Below the pieces are notes generated by a model. That model did not search any database, was not told the DNA's origin, and was given only the letters and a program-made list of their open reading frames with translations. From positions 1-53,313 of the forward strand of contig NZ_JBHFQG010000027.1 of NCBI RefSeq assembly GCF_041949975.1: a stretch of 53,313 nucleotides of DNA, read 5' to 3'. The stretch comes from Alteribacillus sp041949975. GTDB lineage: Bacteria; Bacillota; Bacilli; Bacillales; Marinococcaceae. The position numbers and the translations under genes are program-made. Of this stretch, positions 8,002-16,983 are shown in pieces (position 1 is the stretch's first letter; every line of letters starts with the position of its first letter).

Positions 8002-9318
8002 ATGAAGAATGTGATAGCAGGTAAAACACTCGAAGGTTGGCTGAACGCTTATCCACTTTTAGAAAATCTCATAGAAACAGAAGAAGTGTTTTGGAAAAAT
8101 GAACGGAAACAATCGTTTGATAAAGGGAAAAAAACGTTATCCATTTCATTAAAAGATATCAATGAAGCTGAAGATAGATTCCAGCGTTTCGCTCCTTACA
8201 TAAGAGAGGTGTTTCTTGAGACGGAGGATACTAAAGGGATTATCGAATCTCCCCTTCGAGCTGTACCAAAAATGAAAAAGCAGCTGGAAGGCTTGTATAA
8301 GAAGAGCCTTTCAGGAGAGCTGCTGTTAAAATGCGATCACGAATTAGCAGCTGCCGGGTCAATTAAAGCACGGGGTGGCTTTCATGAAGTCCTAAAGCAT
8401 GCAGAAACCCTTGCTTTAAAAAACGGTTTCATCACCAAAAATGATAATTATCGAGCGTTTGCTAATCTTGAATTTAAAGAATTATTTAAGAACCATTCCA
8501 TAATTGTGGGTTCAACGGGAAACTTAGGACTTAGCATCGGCATTATCGGTACTGCACTTGGCTTTCGTGTTACCGTTCATATGTCAGCGGATGCGAGACA
8601 ATGGAAAAAGGATTTACTAAGGGAGAAAGGAGCCGTTGTCATTGAGCACGCTGATGATTATGGTTTGGCGGTAGCAGAAGGTCGAAAAGAAGCAGAGAAA
8701 GACCCATCAAGTTATTTCGTAGATGATGAAAATTCATTAGATTTATTTTTAGGGTATGCTGTTGCGGCCAGGCGACTAAAAACTCAATTGGACGAAAAGA
8801 ATATCGTTATTAACGAAGATCGCCCTTTGTTTGTATATTTGCCATGCGGAGTCGGAGGGGGTCCAGGGGGAGTTGCTTTCGGATTAAAGCTTTTGTTTCA
8901 AGATAATGTTCATTGTTTTTTTGCTGAACCAACGCATTCTCCGTCTATGTTAATCGGAATGATGACAAAAAAACATGATAAGCTTTCTGTGCAAGATTTT
9001 GGTATAGATAACAAGACAGCAGCAGATGGTCTTGCTGTAGGTAGACCGTCAGCTTTTGTGGGGCAAATGCTGGCTCCTTTTTTAAGCGGCATTTATACCG
9101 TAAGCGATAATTATCTTTTTCTAATGTTGAGGCATTTAGCTGATTCTGAAAAGATATTTCTTGAACCTTCTGCTCTGGCAGGAATGCCTGGTCCTTTTAA
9201 AAGTTTAGATGACCATGGATTTCCTATAGATAATGCTGTGTATATTGTTTGGGCAACGGGCGGCAGTATGGTTCCTAAAAGTGAAATGGAGGATTATTAT
9301 AATAGGAGCTTGAAATAG
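8002..9318 (+). CDS. dsdA: D-serine ammonia-lyase (D-serine dehydratase)
   Basis: 438 residues, the usual length for DsdA. The enzyme uses pyridoxal phosphate to turn D-serine into pyruvate and ammonia in the cytoplasm. The PLP lysine is in AAGSIKARGG (K122). The substrate/PLP loop is GSTGNLGLSIGI near residue 173, and the phosphate-binding glycine cluster is CGVGGGPGG near 285. EPSALAG near residue 390 is conserved. The start ATG follows GAGGAGGCAGGAT. The two fluoride-channel genes follow after 17 bases, so the three genes probably form one operon. No D-serine transporter or LysR-type activator is adjacent, unlike the enterobacterial dsd locus. Confidence 0.95.
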   Translation: MKNVIAGKTLEGWLNAYPLLENLIETEEVFWKNERKQSFDKGKKTLSISLKDINEAEDRFQRFAPYIREVFLETEDTKGIIESPLRAVPKMKKQLEGLYKKSLSGELLLKCDHELAAAGSIKARGGFHEVLKHAETLALKNGFITKNDNYRAFANLEFKELFKNHSIIVGSTGNLGLSIGIIGTALGFRVTVHMSADARQWKKDLLREKGAVVIEHADDYGLAVAEGRKEAEKDPSSYFVDDENSLDLFLGYAVAARRLKTQLDEKNIVINEDRPLFVYLPCGVGGGPGGVAFGLKLLFQDNVHCFFAEPTHSPSMLIGMMTKKHDKLSVQDFGIDNKTAADGLAVGRPSAFVGQMLAPFLSGIYTVSDNYLFLMLRHLADSEKIFLEPSALAGMPGPFKSLDDHGFPIDNAVYIVWATGGSMVPKSEMEDYYNRSLK

Positions 9319-9335
9319 AAACGAAGGTGAGACAG

Positions 9336-9740
9336 ATGAAAAATATTATAGCTATCGGCGCCGGAGCAGCTATAGGTACATATTTGCGTTACTTCTTAAA
9401 CCTGCAAACTCTCTCCGTTGGATACCCAATCGGCACTTTTATAGAAAATTTAGCAGGGAGTCTTTTGTTAGGATTGTTGTCGGGTTATTTTGTGGCTATG
9501 AAGCCAAAAGAATGGGTAAAGGCAGGGCTGGAAATCGGGCTATGCGGCGGTTTTACAACCTTCTCCACCTTTGTATCTGATACGGTGTGGCTCTATCTAG
9601 ATCAAAATCTCTGGCAGTCTCTATTATATGTGGTAACGACGGTAACAGGCGGTATTTTGTTAGCGTTTGTTGGGTTTTCTCTTGGTCATAAGACTGGCAA
9701 AAAAAAGATACTGCAAAAACGAGTGGGGACACAGCAATGA
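9336..9740 (+). CDS. crcB1: fluoride channel FluC/CrcB, first subunit
   Basis: 134 residues with four hydrophobic helices. The family marks are the N-terminal GAAIGTYLRYF, the pore Asn region FIENLAGSLLLG, and GGFTTFSTF. FluC proteins are dual-topology dimeric channels that export fluoride. When two genes lie side by side, each product often has a fixed, opposite orientation and they form a heterodimer. I chose ATG 9336 because AAGGTGAG stands 4 bases upstream; GTG 9327 would sit inside that site. It overlaps the next crcB gene by four bases (ATGA). No fluoride riboswitch was recognised upstream of dsdA or between the genes. Confidence 0.93.
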   Translation: MKNIIAIGAGAAIGTYLRYFLNLQTLSVGYPIGTFIENLAGSLLLGLLSGYFVAMKPKEWVKAGLEIGLCGGFTTFSTFVSDTVWLYLDQNLWQSLLYVVTTVTGGILLAFVGFSLGHKTGKKKILQKRVGTQQ

Positions 9741-10129
9741 TTGCCATGTATTTAACTATTGGGGGAGCTGCTGGTGCTATTTGCCGTTACTTATTAGGAA
9801 AATTTATGGTGAAGTTTCAGTCTCATTTTACATTTCCGATTGGTATGTTAACTGTAAATATAAGTGGAGCTTTAGGACTTGGCTTGTTTTTTGGGCTGAC
9901 ATATGGCGAAATTCCACTCGGTACTTACGAAGAACCTTCATTTGCATTAATTGGAATCGGGTTTTTTGGAGCCTTTACCACTTTTTCCACATTCAGCATG
10001 GAAACCATTCAATTACTCGAACAGCATAAATATAAACCGTTAGTGTATTATATTCTTCTTTCATTAGGAGGATCTCTTGTATTTTTTCTGATTGGTCTGC
10101 TGCTCTTTTCATTTGAACCTTTCTTATAA
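9737..10129 (+). CDS. crcB2: fluoride channel FluC/CrcB, second subunit
   Basis: 130 residues and four helices. GGAAGAICRYLLG, the Asn-containing TVNISGALGLG, and FFGAFTTFSTFSME are the family signatures. Translation is probably coupled to crcB1 through the ATGA overlap. Basic residues fall at different loops than in crcB1, which would fit opposite membrane orientation (inference). It is the last gene of the dsdA-crcB1-crcB2 unit; a strong terminator follows at once. Confidence 0.93.
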   Translation: MIAMYLTIGGAAGAICRYLLGKFMVKFQSHFTFPIGMLTVNISGALGLGLFFGLTYGEIPLGTYEEPSFALIGIGFFGAFTTFSTFSMETIQLLEQHKYKPLVYYILLSLGGSLVFFLIGLLLFSFEPFL

Positions 10130-10135
10130 CTATGT

Positions 10136-10162
10136 AAAAAGACCCCTAATTTGGGTCTTTTT
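10136..10162 (+). terminator. terminator of dsdA-crcB1-crcB2
   Basis: AAAAAGACCC (10136-10145) and GGGTCTTTTT (10153-10162) form a perfect 10-bp stem with a U-tract. Confidence 0.92.
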
Positions 10163-10307
10163 GTTGTTAAAGAAAAGCTTTTTTTAAGAATATGCTTTTG
10201 TGTTTTTTTCCAATATGGTACTTGCTACGTACTTATGGAAGAACCATTCTCCTGCTCCAATAAGGAGAGCAGATATATAAAAGCTAAAAAGAATGGGACC
10301 AGTTCAT

Positions 10308-10550
10308 TTAAAACGAGGGACCGATCAACCAAATGACCAGTGTACATAACCCAATGTCGGCAAGGGTAGAAAACCAATTATTGGTGGCCTTTAGAATAAA
10401 CATATCTCCCACGATATAAGCAGCCCCTACAACGATTAATGACAAACCTATTGTATTCCACGCCGGATACCCATTTGCTAAAGATAAAACTACGAGAAGG
10501 ACAAATAATATTAGTGCAGTTTTAATGACTAAAGCTGTTACATGATTCAT
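10308..10550 (-). CDS. DUF2512 (YndM-like) small membrane protein
   Basis: 80 residues that are almost entirely hydrophobic, about three to four helices. MNHVTALVIKTALILFVL at the start, YIVGDMFIL in the middle and ADIGLCTLVIWLIG at the end match DUF2512/YndM proteins. Family members often carry a further soluble tail, which is absent here, so this is a short form. Function is unknown. AGGAGTGGG precedes the ATG. It is convergent with the crcB operon and divergent from the ger operon. Confidence 0.8.
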   Translation of the reverse strand: MNHVTALVIKTALILFVLLVVLSLANGYPAWNTIGLSLIVVGAAYIVGDMFILKATNNWFSTLADIGLCTLVIWLIGPSF

Positions 10551-10724
10551 TTTCCCACTCCTATCTTTTATGAAAACACATTTTTTGTTTTGTAATATTT
10601 TGTCACATATTCAAGAAAAAAAAGAAACCTTTTAAATTTAAACCGGATATGCTTTTTTGATTTCATACGTATAAATTCATTCTTCTACAGCAAACTATTG
10701 GCAGATAGCGGGGAGGTCTTTCCT

Positions 10725-12212
10725 GTGAGAAGAATAAATCGAATAAACCGCTCTTCTAAAAAATCAGACAATAATCCCTATGAACAAATGCCAACCATCT
10801 CCTTGTTTGAAGCAGCAATAGAAACTTTAGAGAATTGTGCAGATCTAAAAAGCTACAGTTTAATAAATAAACATCTTCACTTTTTATATTTTGAACATTT
10901 GATTGATGAAGAATCTTTAGAACGGGAAATCTTGTCTCCTTTAGAGTTTTTGCCTATAGAAGAAGTTCATCCATACTTACAAAACGCTCAATTTGAAAAA
11001 ATAGACAATAGTGAAGATCTTGTTGAAAAAATAATGGAAGGGTTTGTTGCTGTTTTTTATCAACAAACAGAAGCCTGGGTTATCAATATGTACGGTCCTG
11101 AAGTAAGGTCTATCAGACCATCTGAAACAGAGACCACCATTGTAGGTAATCATGACGCATTTATAGAATCACTCTATATAAACCTGTCTCTTATACGGAG
11201 AAGGCTGAAAAGTCCTAAATTAAAAGTCAGGAAGTTTATGGTTGGAGAAATATCACGCAGTGAAGTAGTTCTTATGTATATTGACGGATTAGTTGATGAA
11301 GATCTACTGCAAAATCTCATAGAAAAAATTAAAGAGGTTGAAATAGATATTGTTATCGATTCTCCTATGTTTGTACAGCTTATTGATGACCATCCATACT
11401 CTTTTTTTCCGCAATTTTTAACGACGGAACGACCGGACATAGTAATATCGAATTTAAGTCAAGGGAAAATAGCAGGGATGGTAGAAAACAGTCCGGTATC
11501 TTTTATTTCTCCAACCAATTTTTTCGACTTTTTTCACTCTCCTGACGACTTAAGCCAGCGGTGGCTGGTAGGCTCTGCTACGAGACTTATGAGACTGCTC
11601 GCTTTTTTAATTACTCTGACGTTTACTGCTTTTTATGTGGCTGTTACAACTTTTCATTACGAAATGATACCACAGAGCTTATTGATTTCTTTAGCAGAGT
11701 CTCGTAACAGAGTGCCTTTTTCTCCCTTAATTGAAGCTTTAATGATGGAAGTGACGATTGAATTATTAAGAGAAGCAGGAGCAAGGCTGCCGACAAAAAT
11801 CGGGCAAACGATTGGTATAGTTGGAGGTATCGTGATAGGGCAGGCTGCAGTACAGGCTGGGTTAGTGAGTAATACATTAATTATTGCTGTGGCTATCTCA
11901 GCAATTGCTTCCTTTGTTATGCCTAGTTATATGCTAAGTGCCGCTTTGAGAGTTGCAAGGTTTGGATTAATCGTATTAGCTGGAATACTTGGTAATTTCG
12001 GTCTTGTTATTGGTGTTACGTTATTGCTTATTCATTTGAGTACGTTAAGCAACATTTCTACACCATATTTTAATCCTCTTGTGCCTCTGCATCCTAAAGA
12101 CTTAGCGAGTGCTATGCTAAGACTGCCGTATTGGAAATACAGCGAAAGAACTACACAAGCACTGTCGCGAAACAAAAGAAACAATAAAACGTCAGGAAGA
12201 AGGTACGTATGA
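10725..12212 (+). CDS. GerA-type germinant receptor, A subunit
   Basis: 495 residues. The N-terminal half (about 1-270) is soluble, with family motifs VEKIMEGFVAVF, VRKFMVGEISRSEVVLMYIDGLVD and FPQFLTTERPD. The C-terminal half has about five or six helices, including PFSPLIEALMMEVTIELLREAGARLP and GIVGGIVIGQAAVQAGLVS. It is the membrane subunit of a spore inner-membrane receptor that starts germination upon sensing a nutrient. I chose GTG 10725 because GGGGAGG is 8 bases upstream; a longer TTG-started frame has no ribosome site. It overlaps the B subunit by ATGA. The germinant cannot be read from sequence. Confidence 0.95.
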   Translation: MRRINRINRSSKKSDNNPYEQMPTISLFEAAIETLENCADLKSYSLINKHLHFLYFEHLIDEESLEREILSPLEFLPIEEVHPYLQNAQFEKIDNSEDLVEKIMEGFVAVFYQQTEAWVINMYGPEVRSIRPSETETTIVGNHDAFIESLYINLSLIRRRLKSPKLKVRKFMVGEISRSEVVLMYIDGLVDEDLLQNLIEKIKEVEIDIVIDSPMFVQLIDDHPYSFFPQFLTTERPDIVISNLSQGKIAGMVENSPVSFISPTNFFDFFHSPDDLSQRWLVGSATRLMRLLAFLITLTFTAFYVAVTTFHYEMIPQSLLISLAESRNRVPFSPLIEALMMEVTIELLREAGARLPTKIGQTIGIVGGIVIGQAAVQAGLVSNTLIIAVAISAIASFVMPSYMLSAALRVARFGLIVLAGILGNFGLVIGVTLLLIHLSTLSNISTPYFNPLVPLHPKDLASAMLRLPYWKYSERTTQALSRNKRNNKTSGRRYV

Positions 12213-13300
12213 AGAGCTATGAAACAGAAAAACTGCACCCTATTCATCTAATATTTCTCACATATATGCTGCAGTCATCTGTTGTGCTTTTCAGTCTTCC
12301 GCGCGCCATTTCGGAAGTATACGGCACAAATGGCTGGATCATTCTATTCCTGTACAGCGGAGTGGCTATGTTCAATATATTTCTTTTTCAGATTGTTTAT
12401 AGAAAGGGAGATGGAAAACCTGTATTTGAAATCATCAATAGGGCGGTGCCGGCATTCTTCAAATACCCTTTATATGCAGCATTAGCTGTTATATGGGCGC
12501 TTGTTGCAGTGATAGTCGCGAAACAATATATCTTTGTCATTCAAATCATTTCTTTTCCTACTACACCTTCATATTACTTACTAAGCATGTTTTTATTGCT
12601 TCCATTTCTTTTATTACTGCATCCTGTTTACAAAATAGTGAGGGTGTCTTCTGTTTTTTTTATTTTAGCGGGAATTACTATTTTGCTGACTGTATTCGTA
12701 TGGCATGAATTTTCTCTAGAGCGTCTGACTCCTTTTTTATTTAGAGAAGCCGATACCCCTCAAGATTGGATGGGAATGATAGACATTTACAGCGGGTTTC
12801 TTGGGTATGAAGTTTGTCTTCTATTAATTCCTTATATTACAAAGCATTCTCATTTATTCAAATCGTTTTATATAGGGAACGGTTTTACTACTTTCGTGTA
12901 TATTTATACTGTTGTGTTATGTTTTGGCTTTTATAGTTTTGAGCAATTAAAACACGTATTATATCCTACTTTGCATTTCTTTAGTTATATTGAATTTCCG
13001 TTTTTAATTAGAGTGGAAAATTTAGTGTACAGTTTGTTTTTAGTAAAAGCGCTTGTAACAATAACATTCTTTTATTGGATGAGCAGTGAAGCGGCACAGC
13101 AAATAGTAAAAATAAAAAAGCTTTCTTTCTTGCATTTAAGCATAATTTGTTTATCTGTTCTTATAACTTTTCCTTTTAACACCAGACAGGAAATGGAGCA
13201 GGCTATTTCATGGGTAGGAAAGGCAGAAATGGCAGCAGCTTTTTTACTTCCCTTACTGCTTCTTTTATTGCTGCGATTAAAAAGGAAGGTGGCGTCGTGA
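12209..13300 (+). CDS. GerA-type germinant receptor, B subunit
   Basis: 363 residues with about ten membrane helices; spore germination B subunits belong to the amino acid-polyamine-organocation transporter superfamily. Typical features are LHPIHLIFLTYMLQSSVVLFSLPR at the start, then GTNGWIILF. The B subunit is thought to contribute to germinant binding. Both ends overlap neighbours (ATGA with the A subunit, GTGA with the C subunit), so the three genes are translationally coupled. Confidence 0.94.
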   Translation: MKSYETEKLHPIHLIFLTYMLQSSVVLFSLPRAISEVYGTNGWIILFLYSGVAMFNIFLFQIVYRKGDGKPVFEIINRAVPAFFKYPLYAALAVIWALVAVIVAKQYIFVIQIISFPTTPSYYLLSMFLLLPFLLLLHPVYKIVRVSSVFFILAGITILLTVFVWHEFSLERLTPFLFREADTPQDWMGMIDIYSGFLGYEVCLLLIPYITKHSHLFKSFYIGNGFTTFVYIYTVVLCFGFYSFEQLKHVLYPTLHFFSYIEFPFLIRVENLVYSLFLVKALVTITFFYWMSSEAAQQIVKIKKLSFLHLSIICLSVLITFPFNTRQEMEQAISWVGKAEMAAAFLLPLLLLLLLRLKRKVAS

Positions 13301-14397
13301 AAAAGCTTTTTGTTTTTCTAATTACGGTTGTTTTAATAGGATGCAATGACCAGCATATTGTGGAGGACGTCGGCTTTGTACAAGCTCTTGGAATGGATAA
13401 GACAGAGAAAGAAGATAAATTTTTAGTCTCTGCGATTGTTCCTCAAATTGAACCAGACGCGGAAAATGAGCGTGAATTTTTAACTACTGTTTCGGACAGT
13501 GATAAAGAGGCCACGTTAAGTTTATCACGTCAGTCTAACCGAGAAATTGAAAACGGTCAGTTGCGAAACGTTCTTTTTGGGAAAGAAGCTGCAATGAAAG
13601 GAATAGCTGAACAAATTAAAACAATGAACCGTGATCCTATTTTCGGAACAAGGGTAAAAGTAAGTGTTGTAAATGGTCAAGCATATGAATTATTAAGTAA
13701 ACCATATACCCAGCACCCCCAGGTCAGTGTTTATTTAGATGCTCTCCTTGAAAAAGAATCTAAATTACAAATGACTGCAGAAACAAGACTGCATCAAATT
13801 ACAAGGGACTTATTTGAAGAGGGAATTGATCCTATAGCGCCTGTAATCAAGATCGGAGGCGATAAAATAGTCTTAGATGGGATTGCTTTATTTGATGACG
13901 ACAAATATGTAGATAAAATAAATCCAGTAGACGCTAGAATATTTTTCTTTCTTCATGGGAGTTTTAGTGCAGGGGCGGTACATTTAAAATTGGATGAAAA
14001 GGTAAACGGGGGAAAAGTACAGCTGCTGTTTGACTCGATTCGAAATAAAAGAAATGTAAAAGTGAAAAAAGCTGCTAGCCCTGAAAATATAAAAATAGAC
14101 GTAGAAATAAATATAAAAGGTGCTTTATTAGAGTATAACGGTCCGCTTGATATTACAAAAAACCAAGATTTACGAACACTCGAAAAGCAATTAGGCAAAT
14201 CGGTGGAAAAACGGGCTGAAGACATTATTCAAAAGTTACAAGCAAAACAAGTGGACAGCCTCGGAATAGGAAAAAAAGTTAGAAATAGTCTTTCTTATGA
14301 CCAATGGAACAGATTGGATTGGCAGGAGATTTACCCAAATATAGACATAGTACCTCATGTAAAAGCAGAAATAAATGACATCGGCGTTTATAGCTAA
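13297..14397 (+). CDS. GerA-type germinant receptor, C lipoprotein (Ger(x)C)
   Basis: 366 residues. The signal peptide MKKLFVFLITVVLIGC ends in a lipobox (VLIGC), so Cys16 should be lipidated. It is followed by EDVGFVQALGMDKTEK, the conserved start of Ger(x)C proteins, and a helical C-terminal part near EDIIQKLQAKQVDSLGIG. GTG 13297 is chosen since AAGGAAGGTGG precedes it and the signal peptide starts there; a longer in-frame start at 13210 lies inside the B gene and would bury the signal. It completes the A-B-C operon. Confidence 0.94.
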   Translation: MKKLFVFLITVVLIGCNDQHIVEDVGFVQALGMDKTEKEDKFLVSAIVPQIEPDAENEREFLTTVSDSDKEATLSLSRQSNREIENGQLRNVLFGKEAAMKGIAEQIKTMNRDPIFGTRVKVSVVNGQAYELLSKPYTQHPQVSVYLDALLEKESKLQMTAETRLHQITRDLFEEGIDPIAPVIKIGGDKIVLDGIALFDDDKYVDKINPVDARIFFFLHGSFSAGAVHLKLDEKVNGGKVQLLFDSIRNKRNVKVKKAASPENIKIDVEINIKGALLEYNGPLDITKNQDLRTLEKQLGKSVEKRAEDIIQKLQAKQVDSLGIGKKVRNSLSYDQWNRLDWQEIYPNIDIVPHVKAEINDIGVYS

Positions 14398-14452
14398 TAC
14401 GCGTTTGTACCAATTTTCTATTCCGCCTAGTAAATTATAGTTGTATCACCAC

Positions 14453-14479
14453 ACTAGGTTCCTTCCATTTCCATATAAT
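14453..14479 (+). promoter_or_regulatory. possible sigma-K promoter before the coat genes
   Basis: AC at 14453-14454, 17 bases, then CATATAAT at 14472-14479, matching AC-N16/17-CATANNNT. It ends about 30 bases before the cotW-like start. A second CATAGGGT at about 14770 precedes cotX but lacks the upstream AC. Confidence 0.5.
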
Positions 14480-14508
14480 TTATAGAAATGAAAAAAAGGA
14501 GGGTGAGA

Positions 14509-14718
14509 ATGATGCAACAAAACCCTAAATTAACACAGATGTTAGTCCGGAGACTGCTGAAAAAACATGGTATAGACTATAAATCCATTGATTTGTCAGA
14601 AGAAGAAAAAGAACAGTTAAGAGAAGTAATAAAGGAGATAGAAGAAAACGTTGAAAACTTTCTAGAGAAGCAGTATACGACAACGCATACCGAAAAAAAG
14701 GAAACAAACGAAAAATAA
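14509..14718 (+). CDS. cotW: CotW-like spore coat protein
   Basis: 69 residues, charged, helical. LTQMLVRRLLKKHGIDYKSI followed by LSEEEKEQLREVIKEIEENVENFLEKQ resembles the central part of B. subtilis CotW (MLVQNIFSKHG, then EEKEMLLNLVKDL). It is shorter than CotW at both ends. In B. subtilis cotW lies in the cotVWXYZ cluster for the insoluble outer coat/crust, and here the next gene is CotX-like, which supports the call. The start is ATG 14509 after AAAGGAGGGTGA. Confidence 0.72.
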   Translation: MMQQNPKLTQMLVRRLLKKHGIDYKSIDLSEEEKEQLREVIKEIEENVENFLEKQYTTTHTEKKETNEK

Positions 14719-14801
14719 AATTAAACGAATCTACTAAGCAGTCTGTCTAATCTGTATAGGTTTTCTTGCATAGGGTATTAAAGAAGGGAGGGACCAAAGA
14801 T

Positions 14802-15254
14802 ATGGCAAAAAGAAGCCCCGAAAGACGCTGGGATGCTCTTGATCCTTCGGTAAACCATGCTGATTGTAATTCATCTAGAAGAAGGAGAAGAACTCAGTCT
14901 GGAGAACAAAGCAACAAAACGGTACAACAATCTGAAGAATATATTAAAATTTTAGATTCTTGTGACGTGACAGTGGAAATGACAGAAACAAAAGCAGCAT
15001 TAAGTCTGCAGGCTGGTTTGCAAGCCGTTATTTTAATCCTGGTTACTATCACTATTGGAGACTCTGAAAAAGCCGATAGATTTACACAAGATTTGATTCA
15101 AACTGCTAAAATAAAACAATTGACGTACCAGCATATTTTAGTAGAAAACAGCAGAGAGGTGACCATAGAAAAAGTTGACACGCAGCTGGCAGCAAATATT
15201 CAATTGCTATTACAGTTGTTGATTGCTGTAGCCATCGTTGTTGATATCTTTTAA
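14802..15254 (+). CDS. cotX: CotX-family spore coat protein
   Basis: 150 residues. The N-terminal part has WDALDPS and a basic cluster (RRRRR near residue 27). Two copies of the CotX/CotV repeat follow: ILDSCDVTVEMTETKAALSLQAGLQA and ILVENSREVTIEKVDTQLAANIQLLLQ, each ending in a hydrophobic stretch. CotX is an outer coat/crust structural protein made in the mother cell late in sporulation. The start ATG 14802 follows AAGAAGGGAGGG. A terminator ends the pair. Confidence 0.88.
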   Translation: MAKRSPERRWDALDPSVNHADCNSSRRRRRTQSGEQSNKTVQQSEEYIKILDSCDVTVEMTETKAALSLQAGLQAVILILVTITIGDSEKADRFTQDLIQTAKIKQLTYQHILVENSREVTIEKVDTQLAANIQLLLQLLIAVAIVVDIF

Positions 15255-15275
15255 TTAAGGGATGAATTAGGGGGG

Positions 15276-15329
15276 GGCGGAAAAACAATTAGAACTTGAG
15301 ATAGGTTCTAGGTTGTTATCCGCCTTTTT
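15276..15329 (+). terminator. terminator after cotX
   Basis: GGCGGA near 15278 pairs with TCCGCC (15319-15324). AACAA/TTGTT and TAGAAC/GTTCTA extend the stem inward, and T5 follows. Confidence 0.8.
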
Positions 15330-15491
15330 ATAATGGCAGAAAGTTTTTATTATAAATATGGTTTTAAAAGAAAGGTTTTTATCATTAAGAACATGGACAC
15401 AAGCCAAGTTTTTCTAACGGGATTTTCTTTGGCTTTTCATGTACAATTATCATATTGTTTTAAATAAAAGTTAAGAAAGGTTCTATGCTAA

Positions 15492-16226
15492 ATGGTTTTT
15501 GAAGTTCTCATTGTATTTGCCGTATTATTGCTTGGCAGCTTTCTTCAAGGGGCGAGCGGGTTTGGGTTTGGACTGTTTGCTATGAGTTTCCTGCCTTTTT
15601 TATTTACGGTAAAAGATAGCACGCTCCTTGTCGTCTCTCTGGCACTAGTAACTTCTTTAAGTATTTTTATAAAGGTATATAAGCATATTGATTTGAGCAA
15701 GCTTCTTTATCTATTAAGCGCTGCAATGATAGGCCGTGTATGTGCATTTTTTATCCTTCATCACTATGGGGAAATGGACATATTAAAAAAAGTGTTAGGT
15801 TTTGTTTTAATCGGGATGGTCATTTACATACTCACGCGAAAACAATCAGAAGGTACTGTTAGAAAGGAGAAGCCCCTGCTGCCTATCACATTAGGATATT
15901 TAGGTGGGCTTATTGGCGGAGTTTTTGTAGTAGGCGGACCGTTTTTTGTATTTTATTTTATGGTGGCATGTAAAGATAAATATGCATATACCGCTAACTT
16001 ACAGGCAACCTTTGTCATTACCAGTGTAGTTACTGTAGTTATGCACGGTTTCAGCGGGGATTTTAGAAGTGAATTCCTCATTTATTTTATCGTTGGGGTA
16101 GTCAGTGTCATTGCAGGTTCTCGTTTGGGCATGAAGTGGTTTGATCGTTTATCGCAGGCTAATATTAAAAAAATTGCAAGTGCTGTAGTTGCTATTGCCG
16201 GTTTAAATTTAATTATTTTTTCTTAA
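15492..16226 (+). CDS. TSUP (TauE/SafE) family membrane transporter
   Basis: 244 residues, about seven to eight helices. The two half-repeats carry GSFLQGASGFGFGLFAM at the start and LGYLGGLIGGVFVVGGPFFVFY in the middle, both typical of the TauE/SafE permease family. Known members carry sulfite, sulfonates or organic acids out of or into the cell. Nothing adjacent indicates the substrate. The ribosome site (AAGAAAGG) is weak and distant. It is a single gene with its own terminator. Confidence 0.85.
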   Translation: MVFEVLIVFAVLLLGSFLQGASGFGFGLFAMSFLPFLFTVKDSTLLVVSLALVTSLSIFIKVYKHIDLSKLLYLLSAAMIGRVCAFFILHHYGEMDILKKVLGFVLIGMVIYILTRKQSEGTVRKEKPLLPITLGYLGGLIGGVFVVGGPFFVFYFMVACKDKYAYTANLQATFVITSVVTVVMHGFSGDFRSEFLIYFIVGVVSVIAGSRLGMKWFDRLSQANIKKIASAVVAIAGLNLIIFS

Positions 16227-16230
16227 AAAG

Positions 16231-16263
16231 AAGGAGCTGATCAAGGAAACCAGCTCCTTTTTT
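16231..16263 (+). terminator. terminator after the TSUP gene
   Basis: AAGGAGCTG (16231-16239) and CAGCTCCTT (16251-16259) form the stem, followed by a T-run. Confidence 0.88.
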
Positions 16264-16301
16264 GATGTACGTAACAGATTATGATGACCACTTATTATTT
16301 A

Positions 16302-16983
16302 TTAGTTTTTCAGGATACGATAGACAGCCATCAAGGACACTACCTGCAAAGAAAAGATATAGTAAGGCCAGGGACCAAGCCAGTCAAAGGGCCTGTTTTA
16401 TGCAGGTTTTTCGATAAGATACATATAATTGCCATTTACGGAGAAATTAAAGACCAAAATGACGGCAGCATAAAGATTCAGCAAGCCCCATACCCTAAAA
16501 ACGGCTGGAAAGCGCAGAGTTTTTTTCTCAATAGCAAGCACGTATATTACGCAGACAATGACAAGACTATGAGTAATAAAAAAATGGAAAAAACGAAAGT
16601 GAGGAAAGCCATATACTAAGTCAGGTGCTGCTATTGTTCCTAAAGTCCCATCCCGGCAAAAAAGAAATTTTAAACCAGATTGTTTTTTTTAATGTAAGCA
16701 TTAAAATGGAGGTGATCCACGTAACGCTGCTCAAATGCAGGGGCAGGGAGAAATCCCATACTTTGTTGGAGATTTACCAGATTTGCAAACTTGTTTCGTT
16801 TAGGGGTGAAAATAGAAATCAAGGACCAGCGGATACCTTTTGGAGGGTGCTGCTTTTTTGCAGGAAGGACTTGAGTGCAACAATCATAAAGCATATAGCT
16901 GCTAATGAAATCCCTATTATAATGTGGGCAGTGTCAAACCACGTAAATTCCGGTCCTTCGTGAGCATAATCCCACCACCGCAT
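16302..16983 (-). pseudogene. YwaF/TIGR02206-family membrane protein, decayed
   Basis: Reading the minus strand from ATG 16983 (GGAGGG 8 bases before it) gives MRWWDYAHEGPEFTWFDTAH and a membrane helix. The same frame continues through TGA (16819-16821) into LNETSLQIW, a TAA, SLPLHLSSVTWITSILML and a TGA at 16621-16623. It then needs a one-base shift at a run of seven T (minus strand) near 16580 to continue as ITHSLVIVCVIYVL and WGLLNLYAAVILVFNFSVN. NGNYMYLIEKPA, a TAA, WLGPWPYYIFSLQVVSL and the end at 16302 complete it. About 227 codons matches the family length of some 230. Four stops and one shift make this a real, old pseudogene. Confidence 0.8.

Noticed and set aside
16281..16963. Two plus-strand frames of 112 codons each
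   Set aside because: No ribosome sites and no family match; the minus strand here encodes a recognisable decayed YwaF-type protein.
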